Position numbers and translations under genes: made by a program
Shown here: in pieces, positions 8,651-16,640 of the stretch
Layout: each line of letters opens with the position of its first letter
Numbering within the stretch: the stretch's first letter is position 1
Notes under the pieces: model-generated
Seen by the model: the letters and a program-made list of their open reading frames with translations, nothing else
Database searches by the model: none
What the model was told of the DNA's origin: nothing
Assembly: GCF_016741935.1 (NCBI RefSeq)
Contig: NZ_JAERRG010000007.1
Location: 310,001 to 374,000 of the forward strand
Direction of reading: 5' to 3'
DNA: 64,000 nucleotides
From: Streptomyces endocoffeicus
GTDB lineage: Bacteria; Actinomycetota; Actinomycetes; Streptomycetales; Streptomycetaceae

Positions 8651-9436
8651 TCACCACCTCCTCAGGGGCGTGGTGAAGACGAGTTCCGTACGGTCTCCGC
8701 ACAGCGTCACGTCGGAGACCTCGACGACCCGATCGCCGATGTCCGTGCAGATCTTCCGGAGAACGATCACCGACACTCCCTTCTTGAGGCCGAGCGCCTC
8801 CGCCTCCTCCACCGTCGGCGGCCGGGCCGTGATCCGTTCCGCTATGCGGTCCAGCTCGATGCCGATCGTGTAGAGCTGATTCTGCGTGCCGCCGGGCCAG
8901 GGCTCATGGGCGGCGTCGAGCAGGTCGGGGTTGACGGCCACGACATCGTGGACCAGGTAGGAGTGCACGAGCGCGAACGGCGCGTCCTCCTCGCGGCAGT
9001 TGGTGCGGTAGATCCGCTCCAGCAGCCGCGTGCCCAACGGGATCCCGAACACCGACGCCAGGTCCTCATCGGCCTTCGCGTCGCGGTACTCGGCGTGAAA
9101 GGCGAGGTCACCGACCTCCAGCCCGGTGTCGTGCTCGGTCGACCCGGTCCGCAGCCGCTCCGCCCTGGACCGGCGGGCCCGGTCCTTCTCCCACTGGTGC
9201 CGCTCATTGCTCCGCTCGACCCGCCGGCGCGGGGTCCGTACGAACGTCCCCACCCCGTGCCGCCTGTCGATCAGCCCCTCGGCCACCAGCTCCGACAGCG
9301 CCCGCTGAAGCGTCGGCACACTCGTCCGATACCGCGCCGCAAGCTTGTCCTCGGCCGGAAGCCGCTCCCCGGGACCGAGCTGACCTGCGCGGATGCTCTG
9401 ACGAAGGGCATCCGCGATCTGCTCGTACTTGGCCAT
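8651..9436 (-). CDS. GntR-family regulator with UTRA domain
   Basis: A 261-aa regulator with an N-terminal winged helix (YEQIADALRQSIRAGQLGPGERLPAEDKLAARYRTS...TLQRALSELVAEGLI, residues 4-60), a basic linker, and a C-terminal UTRA ligand-binding domain (about 95-260). It is the first gene of a two-gene unit with the glycosyltransferase. A near-perfect palindrome at 9487-9510, 50 bp before its start, is the likely autoregulatory operator and also lies upstream of the divergent DJ-1 gene. The ligand is unknown. Confidence 0.9.
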   Translation of the reverse strand: MAKYEQIADALRQSIRAGQLGPGERLPAEDKLAARYRTSVPTLQRALSELVAEGLIDRRHGVGTFVRTPRRRVERSNERHQWEKDRARRSRAERLRTGSTEHDTGLEVGDLAFHAEYRDAKADEDLASVFGIPLGTRLLERIYRTNCREEDAPFALVHSYLVHDVVAVNPDLLDAAHEPWPGGTQNQLYTIGIELDRIAERITARPPTVEEAEALGLKKGVSVIVLRKICTDIGDRVVEVSDVTLCGDRTELVFTTPLRRW

Positions 9437-9486
9437 GAGTGCTCACCGTCCTCGGTCGTACGGCCGCTGCGGACACTCTCAGCGTA

Positions 9487-9510
9487 AGTCCTAAAGACGT
9501 CTTAAGGACT
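9487..9510. promoter_or_regulatory. 24-bp GntR-type operator
   Basis: The 24-bp element is palindromic except for one mismatched pair and is centred on AGACGTCT. It can be read as two abutting GTC-N5-GAC boxes, GTCCTAAAGAC (9488-9498) and GTCTTAAGGAC (9499-9509). Its position between the divergent GntR and DJ-1 genes fits a site bound by the GntR protein. Confidence 0.7.
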
Positions 9511-9633
9511 GGTACTGGACCCCTACAGGACCGCCACCAAAAGGGCCACCACCCACCCATTGGCCCGTGCCCCGACCACAGCACACCTGAGAGGCTGAGC
9601 CACCCTGCCGTCGTCAAGGTCGAGGGAGATGTC

Positions 9634-10245
9634 ATGCAGCAGGTAGCCGTGGTCACCTTTGACGGATTCAACGAGCTCGACAGCTTCATCGCCTCGGCGC
9701 TGATCAACCGGTGCCGAAAGGACGGCCTGGAGGCGTTCATCACGACGCCGACGCCGGTCATCACCTCCATGAACGGCGTCGAGGTCACCGGCCAGCGCCC
9801 GATGGAGTTCGTGCCGGAAGCCGACGTCGTACTGATCGGCAGCGGCGTGAAGACACGCGACGTCGTCGCCGACGACCACCTGATCTCCAGGCTCCCCCTC
9901 GACCCGTCACACCAGCTGATCGGCGCCCAGTGCTCCGGCGCACTGATCCTCGCCAAGCTAGGGCTGCTCGACGACATGCCCGCCTGCACGGACATCAAGA
10001 CCCGCCCCTTCGTCGAAGCCGGCGGCGTCACCGTCCTGGACGTCCCCTTCCACGCCGAGGGCAACATCGCCACGGCGGGCGGCTGTCTGGCCTCCCAGTA
10101 CCTCGGCACCTGGGTCATCACCCGCACCCTCGGGGACGACGCCGCCCGCGCCGTCCTCGACTACGTGGCCCCGGTCGGCGAAAACGAGGAGACCGTCGAG
10201 CGCGCCCTACGAGCGGTCCACACGGGGGAAGCCGCCCTGAGCTGA
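9634..10245 (+). CDS. DJ-1/PfpI family protein
   Basis: A soluble protein of 203 aa; the ATG at 9634 follows GAGGGAGAT. The class-I glutamine-amidotransferase-like fold is seen in QVAVVTFDGFNELDSF at the start, the nucleophile elbow LIGAQCSGALILAKLGLL (Cys near residue 101), and a late ATAGGCLASQYLGTWVI. Members include amidases, isonitrile hydratases and stress proteins. It is divergent from the GntR gene across the 9487-9510 operator. Confidence 0.88.
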   Translation: MQQVAVVTFDGFNELDSFIASALINRCRKDGLEAFITTPTPVITSMNGVEVTGQRPMEFVPEADVVLIGSGVKTRDVVADDHLISRLPLDPSHQLIGAQCSGALILAKLGLLDDMPACTDIKTRPFVEAGGVTVLDVPFHAEGNIATAGGCLASQYLGTWVITRTLGDDAARAVLDYVAPVGENEETVERALRAVHTGEAALS

Positions 10246-10286
10246 CACCCTGCGCCCCACCCCGCGCAGCTGATTGGCGGACGGCG

Positions 10287-10892
10287 CTAGTCGTCGTCCG
10301 CTTCAGGGGGCAATGTGAGCTGGGGACGCTCCTGGTCGGGCAGCACAACAAGGCGGACGGCCATGTTGCGGGAGCCCGAAGGACGATCCCCCGGTTCGGT
10401 CGCGTACTTGCGCAGCAGCGTCTGGTACTCCTCGACAAACGCTGCCACCTGATCCTTGGTCATCCACAGGCCGGAGCGCTGGATCTGGTTCCAGCCTGCC
10501 GAGTTGTCATAGCCGGTGTACGCACTCACGACGAGACTCAGATCTTGCGTCATCTTGAGCGCGCCGATCTTCACCGCCGCTTCCCGTTCGTCGGCCGTCA
10601 TAACGAGCCCTGGAGGCGTGAAGATGTCCGTCATCAGCGACTTCCACCAGCGTTCACGGCCGCTGGACTTCTCCTCGATCTCGGCGATCAGGTTGAGTTC
10701 CGCGAGCTTGCGCAGGTGGTAGCTGGTGGTGCCGGTGCTCTCGCCGAGCGCCTTGGCGACGCTGGTCGAGTTCGCCTCGCCGTGCTCGCCGAGATAGCTC
10801 AGGATGTCTCGGCGCACCGGGTTGGACAACGCCTTGTAGAAGGCCTTGAGGTCCGGGCCGGTGAGAACCCGTGTCTCAGGACGCTCAGCCAT
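10287..10892 (-). CDS. Winged-helix (ArsR/HTH_20-type) transcriptional regulator
   Basis: A 201-aa protein whose residues 12-75 form a winged helix: LKAFYKALSNPVRRDILSYL, then TSVAKALGESTGTTSYHLRKLAELNLI. The rest is a helical domain with WNQIQRSGLWMTKDQVAAFVEEYQTLL, typical of HTH_20 proteins whose effectors are unknown. No cysteine metal site is visible. Repeated TGCAGA boxes immediately upstream (10905-10957) are a probable operator, controlling both this gene and the divergent small membrane protein. Confidence 0.85.
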   Translation of the reverse strand: MAERPETRVLTGPDLKAFYKALSNPVRRDILSYLGEHGEANSTSVAKALGESTGTTSYHLRKLAELNLIAEIEEKSSGRERWWKSLMTDIFTPPGLVMTADEREAAVKIGALKMTQDLSLVVSAYTGYDNSAGWNQIQRSGLWMTKDQVAAFVEEYQTLLRKYATEPGDRPSGSRNMAVRLVVLPDQERPQLTLPPEADDD

Positions 10893-10904
10893 GCGGCAAC
10901 CCTA

Positions 10905-10957
10905 CTGCAGAGAGTCTCTGCAGAGTTGCAGAGATTGTTTGCAGAAATCCTCTGCAA
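10905..10957. promoter_or_regulatory. Double operator of TGCAGA boxes
   Basis: Site 1 (10905-10923) is a perfect inverted repeat, CTGCAGAGA and TCTCTGCAG around one base. Site 2 has TTGCAGAG at 10926-10933 and CTCTGCAA at 10950-10957, with another TGCAGA between them at about 10940. The whole lies between the divergent winged-helix gene and the small membrane gene. Confidence 0.7.
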
Positions 10958-11041
10958 TAGCTAGCGTAAGGACAAAGGTGCGGACAGGCGGGCCGGACGC
11001 ACAGGCTGTGATGCCGCTTGCCCTTACACAGGGGGTTGTCC

Positions 11042-11314
11042 ATGTCTAACTCACTGGATACTCGGATACGCGACGAGATCGACGACCAAGTCGCGGAAGC
11101 GTTCGACGCCTATCTGGCGGACCGGCTTGCCGAACCGGGACCGCTACGCACAGCCCTCGCAACGAAGCGCAACGCCAAGGTGGTGCTGGGCACGATCGGG
11201 CTGGGCGCACTGACCACAGCCTTGGCCCCGGCGGACGTCACGGTGATCTGCTGGATCTGGGGCGCGATCGCCTCGATAGACGTCGCCTTCTTGTTGGGCG
11301 CCCGCCGCCGTTGA
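11042..11314 (+). CDS. Small membrane protein of unknown function (90 aa)
   Basis: I do not recognise a family. The first 45 residues are polar and acidic (DTRIRDEIDDQVAEAFDAYLADRLAEPG). Two hydrophobic segments follow (VVLGTIGLGALTTALAPA and VICWIWGAIASIDVAFLLG), ending in a basic GARRR, so the likely topology is a helical hairpin in the membrane. The ATG at 11042 has a GGGGG ribosome site. It is divergent from the winged-helix regulator across the TGCAGA operators and is the obvious candidate target. Confidence 0.7.
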   Translation: MSNSLDTRIRDEIDDQVAEAFDAYLADRLAEPGPLRTALATKRNAKVVLGTIGLGALTTALAPADVTVICWIWGAIASIDVAFLLGARRR

Positions 11315-11377
11315 TGTGTGGCAGTTGTACCGCCGCGCCGATGGCGCGGCGCCTTGAACGCGTGGGGCGGGCGCAAC

Positions 11378-11668
11378 TCACCCCCGGCGCCTGGTGCGTT
11401 CATGTTCCGCGTCGCCGATGATGGCCTCGGTGCCATCGATTTGGCGCCTGAGCTTGCTGAGGACGTCGGTGCGGGCCGACTCGATCAAATCCTCCGTGGT
11501 CGGGGTGGCGCCGGTCGCTGTTCCGGTGGGGACCCAGAAGGCCTTGTGGCTGTGGTCGCGGATGATGTCCTGGCAGGTGCGGATGACCCAGTTCATCGCC
11601 ACGGTGATCTCATCGCGGTGGAGCCGGTCGAGATCCGAGCTGCTGTTGGTCTCGGAGTGGACCGTCAT
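11378..11668 (-). CDS. Small hypothetical protein coupled to an ATPase gene (96 aa)
   Basis: Its ATG at 11668 overlaps the stop of the upstream ATPase gene in an ATGA, so the two are translationally coupled. The product is soluble and helical: DLDRLHRDEITVAMNWVIRTCQDIIRDHSH, then EDLIESARTDVLSKLRRQIDGTEAIIGDAE. No known domain is recognised. Its constant partnership with the ATPase suggests it modulates or delivers that protein. Confidence 0.7.
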   Translation of the reverse strand: MTVHSETNSSSDLDRLHRDEITVAMNWVIRTCQDIIRDHSHKAFWVPTGTATGATPTTEDLIESARTDVLSKLRRQIDGTEAIIGDAEHERTRRRG

Positions 11669-12069
11669 TGGGCCCGCCCCTGGGCTTGCGTTGCCTTGAC
11701 GGTGAACCAGACCGTCTTGCCGACCGTGTGCTCGATGTCGCCCCAGGCGTCCGCGAGTTCGCCTACGAGTAGCAGGCCGCGGCCGTTCTCGCTGTCCGTG
11801 CGCGGGGATTGGGCCGCCGGTCGGCCGGGGCCGGAGTCGCGCACTTCGATGCGTACCTCTTCCTCGGCTGCTTCGATCCGTACCCGGAACAGCCGGCCGG
11901 GCGGGACACCGTGCAGGAGGGCGTTGGTGGCGATCTCCGACACGCATAACTGGATCTCCTCCAAGCGATCTACGTAACCCCATTCGGAGAGCGTGCCGGT
12001 GACGAACTGTCGCGTTGCGCGAATGGATGGCTTACGTCGCGTGAAGAACTGCTGCCGCATCAGGGGCAT
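11665..12069 (-). CDS. Anti-sigma/SpoIIAB-like ATP-binding protein (HATPase_c_2)
   Basis: A single GHKL ATPase domain of 134 aa with N-box VSEIATNALLHG, G1 box EVRDSGPGRP and G2 box NGRGLLLVGELADAWG. Streptomyces has many stand-alone proteins of this type, some acting as anti-sigma factor kinases, most uncharacterised. It is first in a two-gene unit with the 96-aa protein and is divergent from the UTRA/GntR pair. Confidence 0.85.
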   Translation of the reverse strand: MPLMRQQFFTRRKPSIRATRQFVTGTLSEWGYVDRLEEIQLCVSEIATNALLHGVPPGRLFRVRIEAAEEEVRIEVRDSGPGRPAAQSPRTDSENGRGLLLVGELADAWGDIEHTVGKTVWFTVKATQAQGRAQ

Positions 12070-12227
12070 GGCGAGTCACCGCCTCAGAGCTGGGTGTGAG
12101 AGCGACATCACCTTACCGCTATTCGCGAAAGGTAGCGAGGTACTCTCTGGGGGTGATGGCCAAGGGGTCGCTTACTGTGTAAAGCGGCAAGGTCGGCGAG
12201 TGTCGATCACGCTTGAGGAGGGGCTCA

Positions 12228-12770
12228 GTGGCCAGCGATGCGTGGATCAGTTCCTCGATGCCCTATCTGCGGCCTGTTGAGGGCGATCGGGGCGACGCAT
12301 GGGGTGAGGAAGCGGCAGCGCGCGGCAGGCGTGGGACGCAGCGCATCCTGCATGCCGGGGAGGTTCCCACTCCGGCTGTCGTGGCCCGCCTTCTGGGGCT
12401 CGGGGACGGGGATACGGTCGTCGTACGGCGCCGGATCATGTACCTCGACGAGGAGCCGTGCGAGCTGACCGACTCCTACTACCCGGCGCATATCGCCGCA
12501 GGCACTGGCCTCGCGGGCACCGCGAAGATCCGAGGAGGAGCGGTGGCGCTGCTCGCCGAGCTGGGGCATGTGGGTCGCCGGGTGCGCGAGGACGTGACGG
12601 CGCGCATGCCGGACGCGCAGGTGCGGGAACTGCTGCGGACCGGCACGGAGGAACCGGTGCTGTGCCTGGAGCGGGTCGTGCTCGACGAGGACGAACGGCC
12701 CATTCAGGCCGACCTGATCACCATGCCCGCCCAACGCCAGCGCCTGCGCTACGAACTCAGGATGGGATGA
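12228..12770 (+). CDS. UTRA-domain protein lacking a DNA-binding domain
   Basis: The protein is 180 aa, starting at GTG 12228 after GAGGAGGGG. The body is a UTRA ligand-binding domain (GTQRILHAGEVPTPAVVARLLGL...VVVRRRIMYLDEEPCELTDSYYPAHIAAGTGL...QADLITMPAQRQRLRYELRMG), but the winged helix that normally precedes it is absent. The sequence upstream of the GTG is not coding, so this is a stand-alone sensor domain or the remains of a GntR gene. Its stop overlaps the ATG of a complete GntR-UTRA gene, so the two are made together and may form hetero-oligomers. Confidence 0.75.
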   Translation: MASDAWISSSMPYLRPVEGDRGDAWGEEAAARGRRGTQRILHAGEVPTPAVVARLLGLGDGDTVVVRRRIMYLDEEPCELTDSYYPAHIAAGTGLAGTAKIRGGAVALLAELGHVGRRVREDVTARMPDAQVRELLRTGTEEPVLCLERVVLDEDERPIQADLITMPAQRQRLRYELRMG

Positions 12771-13549
12771 CCGTGCCGAAGGCAGAACAGAACGCAGTCG
12801 ACCAGCGGTCGCTGCACGAACGGATCGCCGCCGACCTACGCGACGAGATCATGTCCGGCGACCTTCCTCCCGGCGCCAAGCTTCCCTCGACCGCCCAGCT
12901 CAAGGAGCGGTTCACCGCCTCGAACGCGACCGTACAGAAAGCCTTGCAGCTCCTGAAGGACGAAGGGCTGGCGGTCGGCCGCGCCGGAGCAGCCGTCACC
13001 GTACGCGAACACCGGCAGCGCACCATGCGCCCCGCCTCGTACATGGCCCCGGCCGCGCCCGGAGAGCCGTACCGATGGATCAGTGAGGCTGCGGCGGGCC
13101 ACCAGGCTCGCGGCAGCAGCCAGCTCCTCGACGTCACCGAGATCCGCCCACCCGCCGACGTGGCCGAAGCGCTGCGGCTCCCGGAGGACGGCATGGCGCT
13201 GCTGCGGGCGCAGGTGCTGCTCCTGGACGACGAGCCGGTGGAACTGGTGAAGTCGTACTACCCGCTGGAGCTGGCTCGCGGGACGGCGATGATGGACCGC
13301 CGCAAGATCAAGGGCGGCACCCCGGCTCTCCTCGCGGAGCTGGGCTACCCACCCCGCCTCAGCGTCGACAAGGTCTCCGCGCGCGTACCGACGCAGGAGC
13401 AGTACACGGTGCTCGGCCTGCCGGGGAACCTTCCCGTCCTGCGAACGCTGCGCGTCGTCTACAGCGATGGCGAGCGCCCCATCGAAGCGACGGTGATGAC
13501 CAAGGCCGGGCATCTCTACGAGCTGCAGTACGAGTTCACTCCTTCCTGA
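12767..13549 (+). CDS. GntR-family regulator with UTRA domain
   Basis: A 260-aa regulator. The winged helix (LHERIAADLRDEIMSGDLPPGAKLPSTAQLKERFTASNATVQKALQLLKDEGLA) covers residues 14-68 and the UTRA domain about 95-260. The UTRA half resembles the upstream UTRA-only protein (both carry SYYP and KI(R/K)GG motifs), so the pair probably arose by duplication. Translation is coupled through ATGA. This two-gene layout suggests a repressor whose activity is tuned by a DNA-binding-deficient partner. Confidence 0.88.
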   Translation: MTVPKAEQNAVDQRSLHERIAADLRDEIMSGDLPPGAKLPSTAQLKERFTASNATVQKALQLLKDEGLAVGRAGAAVTVREHRQRTMRPASYMAPAAPGEPYRWISEAAAGHQARGSSQLLDVTEIRPPADVAEALRLPEDGMALLRAQVLLLDDEPVELVKSYYPLELARGTAMMDRRKIKGGTPALLAELGYPPRLSVDKVSARVPTQEQYTVLGLPGNLPVLRTLRVVYSDGERPIEATVMTKAGHLYELQYEFTPS

Positions 13550-13579
13550 CCGTCTCCTGAGGGTGCCCGGCCGATAGAC

Positions 13580-14125
13580 CTACGCGCTGATGGGCAACTC
13601 CCGTGCCCGCTGGCGTGCTTGAGCCCGCAGTTCCTTCAGGCGGCTGTGGAATGCGTTGTGGCCGTTCTGGTCGAGGTTCAGCGGTAGGTCGAGTCGGGAG
13701 ATGAGCTGTGTCTCCAAAGCCCATGGCTCCTCCTGCTCAAGCCAGCACACTCGGGCGTTGTCCGCCATCCACTGGCTCAGGGTGGCCTCGCCGACCTTGC
13801 CGAAGGTCATCCGCTTACCGCTGCCCACGCGGCGCAGCTCAAGTCCGAGCAGGCAACCGAGCGTGAGCCGCAGCGTCGAGCCGGCCGCATTGCCTCGGTA
13901 GTGATACCGCACCCGCTTGCGCAGGTTCTGGGTGCTGGTGCGGTTCGCCATGTACCGCGGCGCTATGCCGACGTAGAGCAGGCATCGGGCGTCCAAGTCC
14001 GGGTGGGGCGGCTGCTCGAAGTACCACCCGTAGACTCCCGCGACCGCCGGGACAGAGCTTGGGCGCGTCAGGACCTCCTGCGCCGACCACAACCGGTCGG
14101 GGCTGGTGAGAGCGGTAGCTTCCAC
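13580..14125 (-). CDS. GIY-YIG nuclease family protein
   Basis: A compact 181-aa protein. The family's two motifs are GVYGWYF (about 30-36) and LLYVGIAP (about 49-56), followed by the conserved Arg in NLRKRVRYHYRG, and the late Glu in WALETQLISRLDLPLNL with the PLN motif. All expected catalytic positions (Tyr, Tyr, Arg, Glu) are visible, so it is probably an active endonuclease domain without an extra DNA-binding module. It is divergent, across 130 bp, from an OGG-fold gene. A role in DNA repair, restriction or a mobile element is possible; no methylase or integrase lies nearby. Confidence 0.8.
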   Translation of the reverse strand: MEATALTSPDRLWSAQEVLTRPSSVPAVAGVYGWYFEQPPHPDLDARCLLYVGIAPRYMANRTSTQNLRKRVRYHYRGNAAGSTLRLTLGCLLGLELRRVGSGKRMTFGKVGEATLSQWMADNARVCWLEQEEPWALETQLISRLDLPLNLDQNGHNAFHSRLKELRAQARQRARELPISA

Positions 14126-14255
14126 GAAACCTCCAGGCGCGCCACGGCTGACAGTCCCAGGCTATTGCTCGGCGCCGACAAACCACTCCTGGCCTTTCCT
14201 CCCATACGCTATGGCGCACGTCACGCCACGCCGTCGCCGTGGCCCCGGGGGGATC

Positions 14256-14951
14256 ATGATGGAGCAGCTTCAGAAGCTCGTTGACCGCTATCGCGATTGC
14301 AGGCAGGAGCCAGTGCGCTTCCGCCCAAGCACGTGGCGCCCACGGCTGGAGCCGTACGGAGCGGCGCACGTACTCGATATCGGCGTTGAATCTGTGAGCG
14401 GGCGGAGCGGAGACCGTCTCATCAGCCGGGGCGACCTGGTCGACCTCCGTGACCACGTCGGCGACGATCCTGACGGTCTACGCGACCTGTTCGTGGCTGT
14501 CATGATCTGGGGCTCGGGTACTACGAACGGACGCGGCCCGCGATACACCGAGGCTGCCCTGTCCGATGCCCGCCTGCCTGCTGTCCTCCGGACCACGCGC
14601 CAGTCGGTCCGAAGCGGTGACCTGAGCGGGGCCTACAGGCAGTTCGTCCTCAACGGGGTGGGGCGCTCCTTCTTCACCAAGTGGTTCGCGGCCGTCGACG
14701 ACCGCGACGCCGGATGTGACCGGGCCCTGATCCTGGATGCTCGAGTCTTTCACTCACTGAATGCCCATAAGTGGTTCAGCTGGGAGGCGGCCGGCACGCG
14801 TCATTGGCCAACCCGTTACGCCACCTACGTCAGCACCATGCACGAGTGGGCCTCGTTCCTCGGAGTCACAGCCAACCGGCTTGAGTGGCTCCTCTTCCAT
14901 CTGAACGGCCACATGGACGGGCCCTGCCTTTGCGCATCACGGGACGATTGA
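14256..14951 (+). CDS. OGG-fold (8-oxoguanine glycosylase-like) protein
   Basis: The start ATG at 14256 follows GGGGGGATC; product 231 aa. The middle to C-terminal part has the helix-rich layout of the actinobacterial OGG-fold family: LRDLFVAVMIWGSGTTNGRGPRY, LNGVGRSFFTKWFAAV, CDRALILDARVFHSL, WPTRYATYVSTMHEWASFLG and NRLEWLLFHLNGHM. These resemble the helix-hairpin-helix glycosylases without a clear catalytic Lys-Asp pair, so I infer DNA binding or base recognition rather than proven glycosylase activity. It is divergent from the GIY-YIG nuclease gene, which suggests the two may act together on DNA. Confidence 0.6.
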   Translation: MMEQLQKLVDRYRDCRQEPVRFRPSTWRPRLEPYGAAHVLDIGVESVSGRSGDRLISRGDLVDLRDHVGDDPDGLRDLFVAVMIWGSGTTNGRGPRYTEAALSDARLPAVLRTTRQSVRSGDLSGAYRQFVLNGVGRSFFTKWFAAVDDRDAGCDRALILDARVFHSLNAHKWFSWEAAGTRHWPTRYATYVSTMHEWASFLGVTANRLEWLLFHLNGHMDGPCLCASRDD

Positions 14952-15159
14952 ACGCGGCGCCGCCTCCAGCCCCACGTCCCAGCCTCGTCCTGCCGGTGCA
15001 ACCATTCCGGGGGTTCGGCAGTCGTCTTCCGTGCCGTCCGGGCACCGAGCGGATGAGGCCGCCTTTACCCGGAGGAGTCGGCCTCCCCTGCGTCGGATGC
15101 GCCTCGCCGGTTTTGGTCCCGGACCTCCCGGGGCCATCAGAGTGTGGGGGAACACACTT

Positions 15160-15954
15160 ATGCGTAAGCGCGCCACCGTGGCCGCCGTTGCCAGCGCCCT
15201 GGCCCTGTCCGCGTTCGTTGTTCCAGGCGCCGCCCAGGCGGATGAGGCCGTGGGCGACACCGAAATCACCAAGGTGGTCGTCAACGGCGGGTCCAACATC
15301 GTCCTGGGCACCACGAACCCGAAGACCTTCACCATCGCGGTGACCGCCACCGACGACTCGGGTATCAAGGAGGACTACACCTTCCCCGTACTGTGGCACG
15401 GGCCCGGCCAGAAAATGCCCGACGCCCCCTACGGGCTGGTTATCCCCGACGACGTGTCCGGTGACTGCGTGGCTCACAGCACCACCACGACCACCTGCAC
15501 CTACGCCTTGACCATGAACCCGCGGATCGACCCTCAGGACAACACCACGGCCGGAACCTGGAAGGTGTGCGCCAGCGCCAGTGGCAACGACTGGGACTAT
15601 GTCAGCAAGGACGTCGCCGCCACGGTGAAGGTCAGGCGCTACGCCAAGCTGACGGTCAACGCCTCGCCGGAGCCGGTGAAGAGGGGCAAGACCCTCAGTG
15701 TCACCGGCAAGCTGACCCGCGCCAGCTGGGAGACCTACAGGTACGCCGGCTACACCGGCCAGCCGGTGAAACTGCAGTTCCGCAAGAAGGGCACCAGCAC
15801 CTACACCACCGTCAAGACGGTGACCACGGGTACCGGCGGCGCTCTGAAGACCACGGTCAAGGCCGCCACCGATGGTTACTGGCGCTGGTCATTCGCCGGC
15901 ACCTCCACCACCGGCACCGCCACCGGCACCGCCGACTACGTCGACGTTCAGTAA
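15160..15954 (+). CDS. Secreted beta-sandwich protein of unknown function
   Basis: A 264-aa protein with a Sec signal peptide (KRATVAAVASALALSAFVVPGAAQA, cleavage after AQA at about residue 27). The mature part is Thr/Val-rich. The N-terminal half resembles an Ig-like domain with one cysteine pair (SGDC and TTCTY), and the C-terminal half (YAKLTVNASPEPVKRGKTL to the end) is the Ig-like repeat often found in secreted Streptomyces proteins. No catalytic motif is seen; an adhesive or matrix role is possible. It stands alone, with about 200 bp of non-coding sequence upstream. Confidence 0.75.
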   Translation: MRKRATVAAVASALALSAFVVPGAAQADEAVGDTEITKVVVNGGSNIVLGTTNPKTFTIAVTATDDSGIKEDYTFPVLWHGPGQKMPDAPYGLVIPDDVSGDCVAHSTTTTTCTYALTMNPRIDPQDNTTAGTWKVCASASGNDWDYVSKDVAATVKVRRYAKLTVNASPEPVKRGKTLSVTGKLTRASWETYRYAGYTGQPVKLQFRKKGTSTYTTVKTVTTGTGGALKTTVKAATDGYWRWSFAGTSTTGTATGTADYVDVQ

Positions 15955-16040
15955 GCGACGAGGAAGGGGGCGATGCAGGTCCGTGAGGTTTGCGCGGCAG
16001 CCGTCGCGTTCTCCGGCACGTTTCGGCTTGGAAACGAGGT

Positions 16041-16133
16041 GACGGCGAGGTGGGTCTTGCCGGTGCCCGGTGGGCCGAGCAGGATCACGCTCTCGCGGGC
16101 GTGGAGGAAGTCGAGCTGTCCGAGGTGCTCGAC
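16041..16133 (-). pseudogene. Fragment of an istB (IS21-family) ATPase gene
   Basis: Only about 31 codons survive: VEHLGQLDFLHARESVILL followed by Walker A GPPGTGKTHLAV. This is the unmistakable IstB/DnaC-like core around the P-loop. No start, downstream motifs or terminal repeats remain. The fragment abuts the 3' end of the VOC gene in another frame and has replaced its last codons, so it marks an old IS21 insertion followed by deletion. Confidence 0.75.
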
Positions 16134-16537
16134 GGATCCATCCACATGACCTGCCAGCCGTGGCCGTCGAGGTCGTAGAAGCTGCGTGAGTACATGAAGC
16201 CGTGGTCCTCGGGGCCATCCGCCTCGGAGCCGCCCGCGGCAAGCGCGGCCTCGGCGACCGTGTCGACCTCATCGCGGGCTGACACGCTGAAGCAGTAGAG
16301 CGCCAGCGTGTGCGTGGTGGGATCGGCCATCGGCAACTTCGCGAACTGCGCGAACTTCTCGTGGCTGAGCAGCATGACGGAGGCTTGCTCGCCGACCAGC
16401 ATGCAGGCGGCGGTCTCATCGGTGAACATCGGGTTGTAGCCGAACCCGAGCCGCGCGAAGAACGCCTTGCTGCGCTCGATGTCCGCCACGGGCATGTTCA
16501 CGAACAGCATGCGACCGGCGTGTGCGGGAGTGGTCAT
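16085..16537 (-). CDS. VOC (glyoxalase/bleomycin-resistance) family protein with altered C-terminus
   Basis: A 150-aa protein. The domain is complete from MLFVNMPVADIERSKAFFARLGF to WQVMWMDP (metal-site-like positions in the repeated beta-alpha-beta-beta-beta units), the usual end point for this family. The last 15 residues, SSTSDSSTSSTPARA, are read out of frame through the istB fragment, so the natural stop has been lost and replaced. The core fold should be intact. A divalent-metal enzyme or resistance role is known for the superfamily; the substrate is unknown. Confidence 0.85.
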   Translation of the reverse strand: MTTPAHAGRMLFVNMPVADIERSKAFFARLGFGYNPMFTDETAACMLVGEQASVMLLSHEKFAQFAKLPMADPTTHTLALYCFSVSARDEVDTVAEAALAAGGSEADGPEDHGFMYSRSFYDLDGHGWQVMWMDPSSTSDSSTSSTPARA

Positions 16538-16640
16538 GGTGAGTCTCCAGTCCGAGGTCCGATGGTGTACGACGGGGTAGACCGGCCAAGTCCGCGGAAC
16601 TCATCGGTGGAATACGGAACCGGCGTCAGCGGGCACGAAA

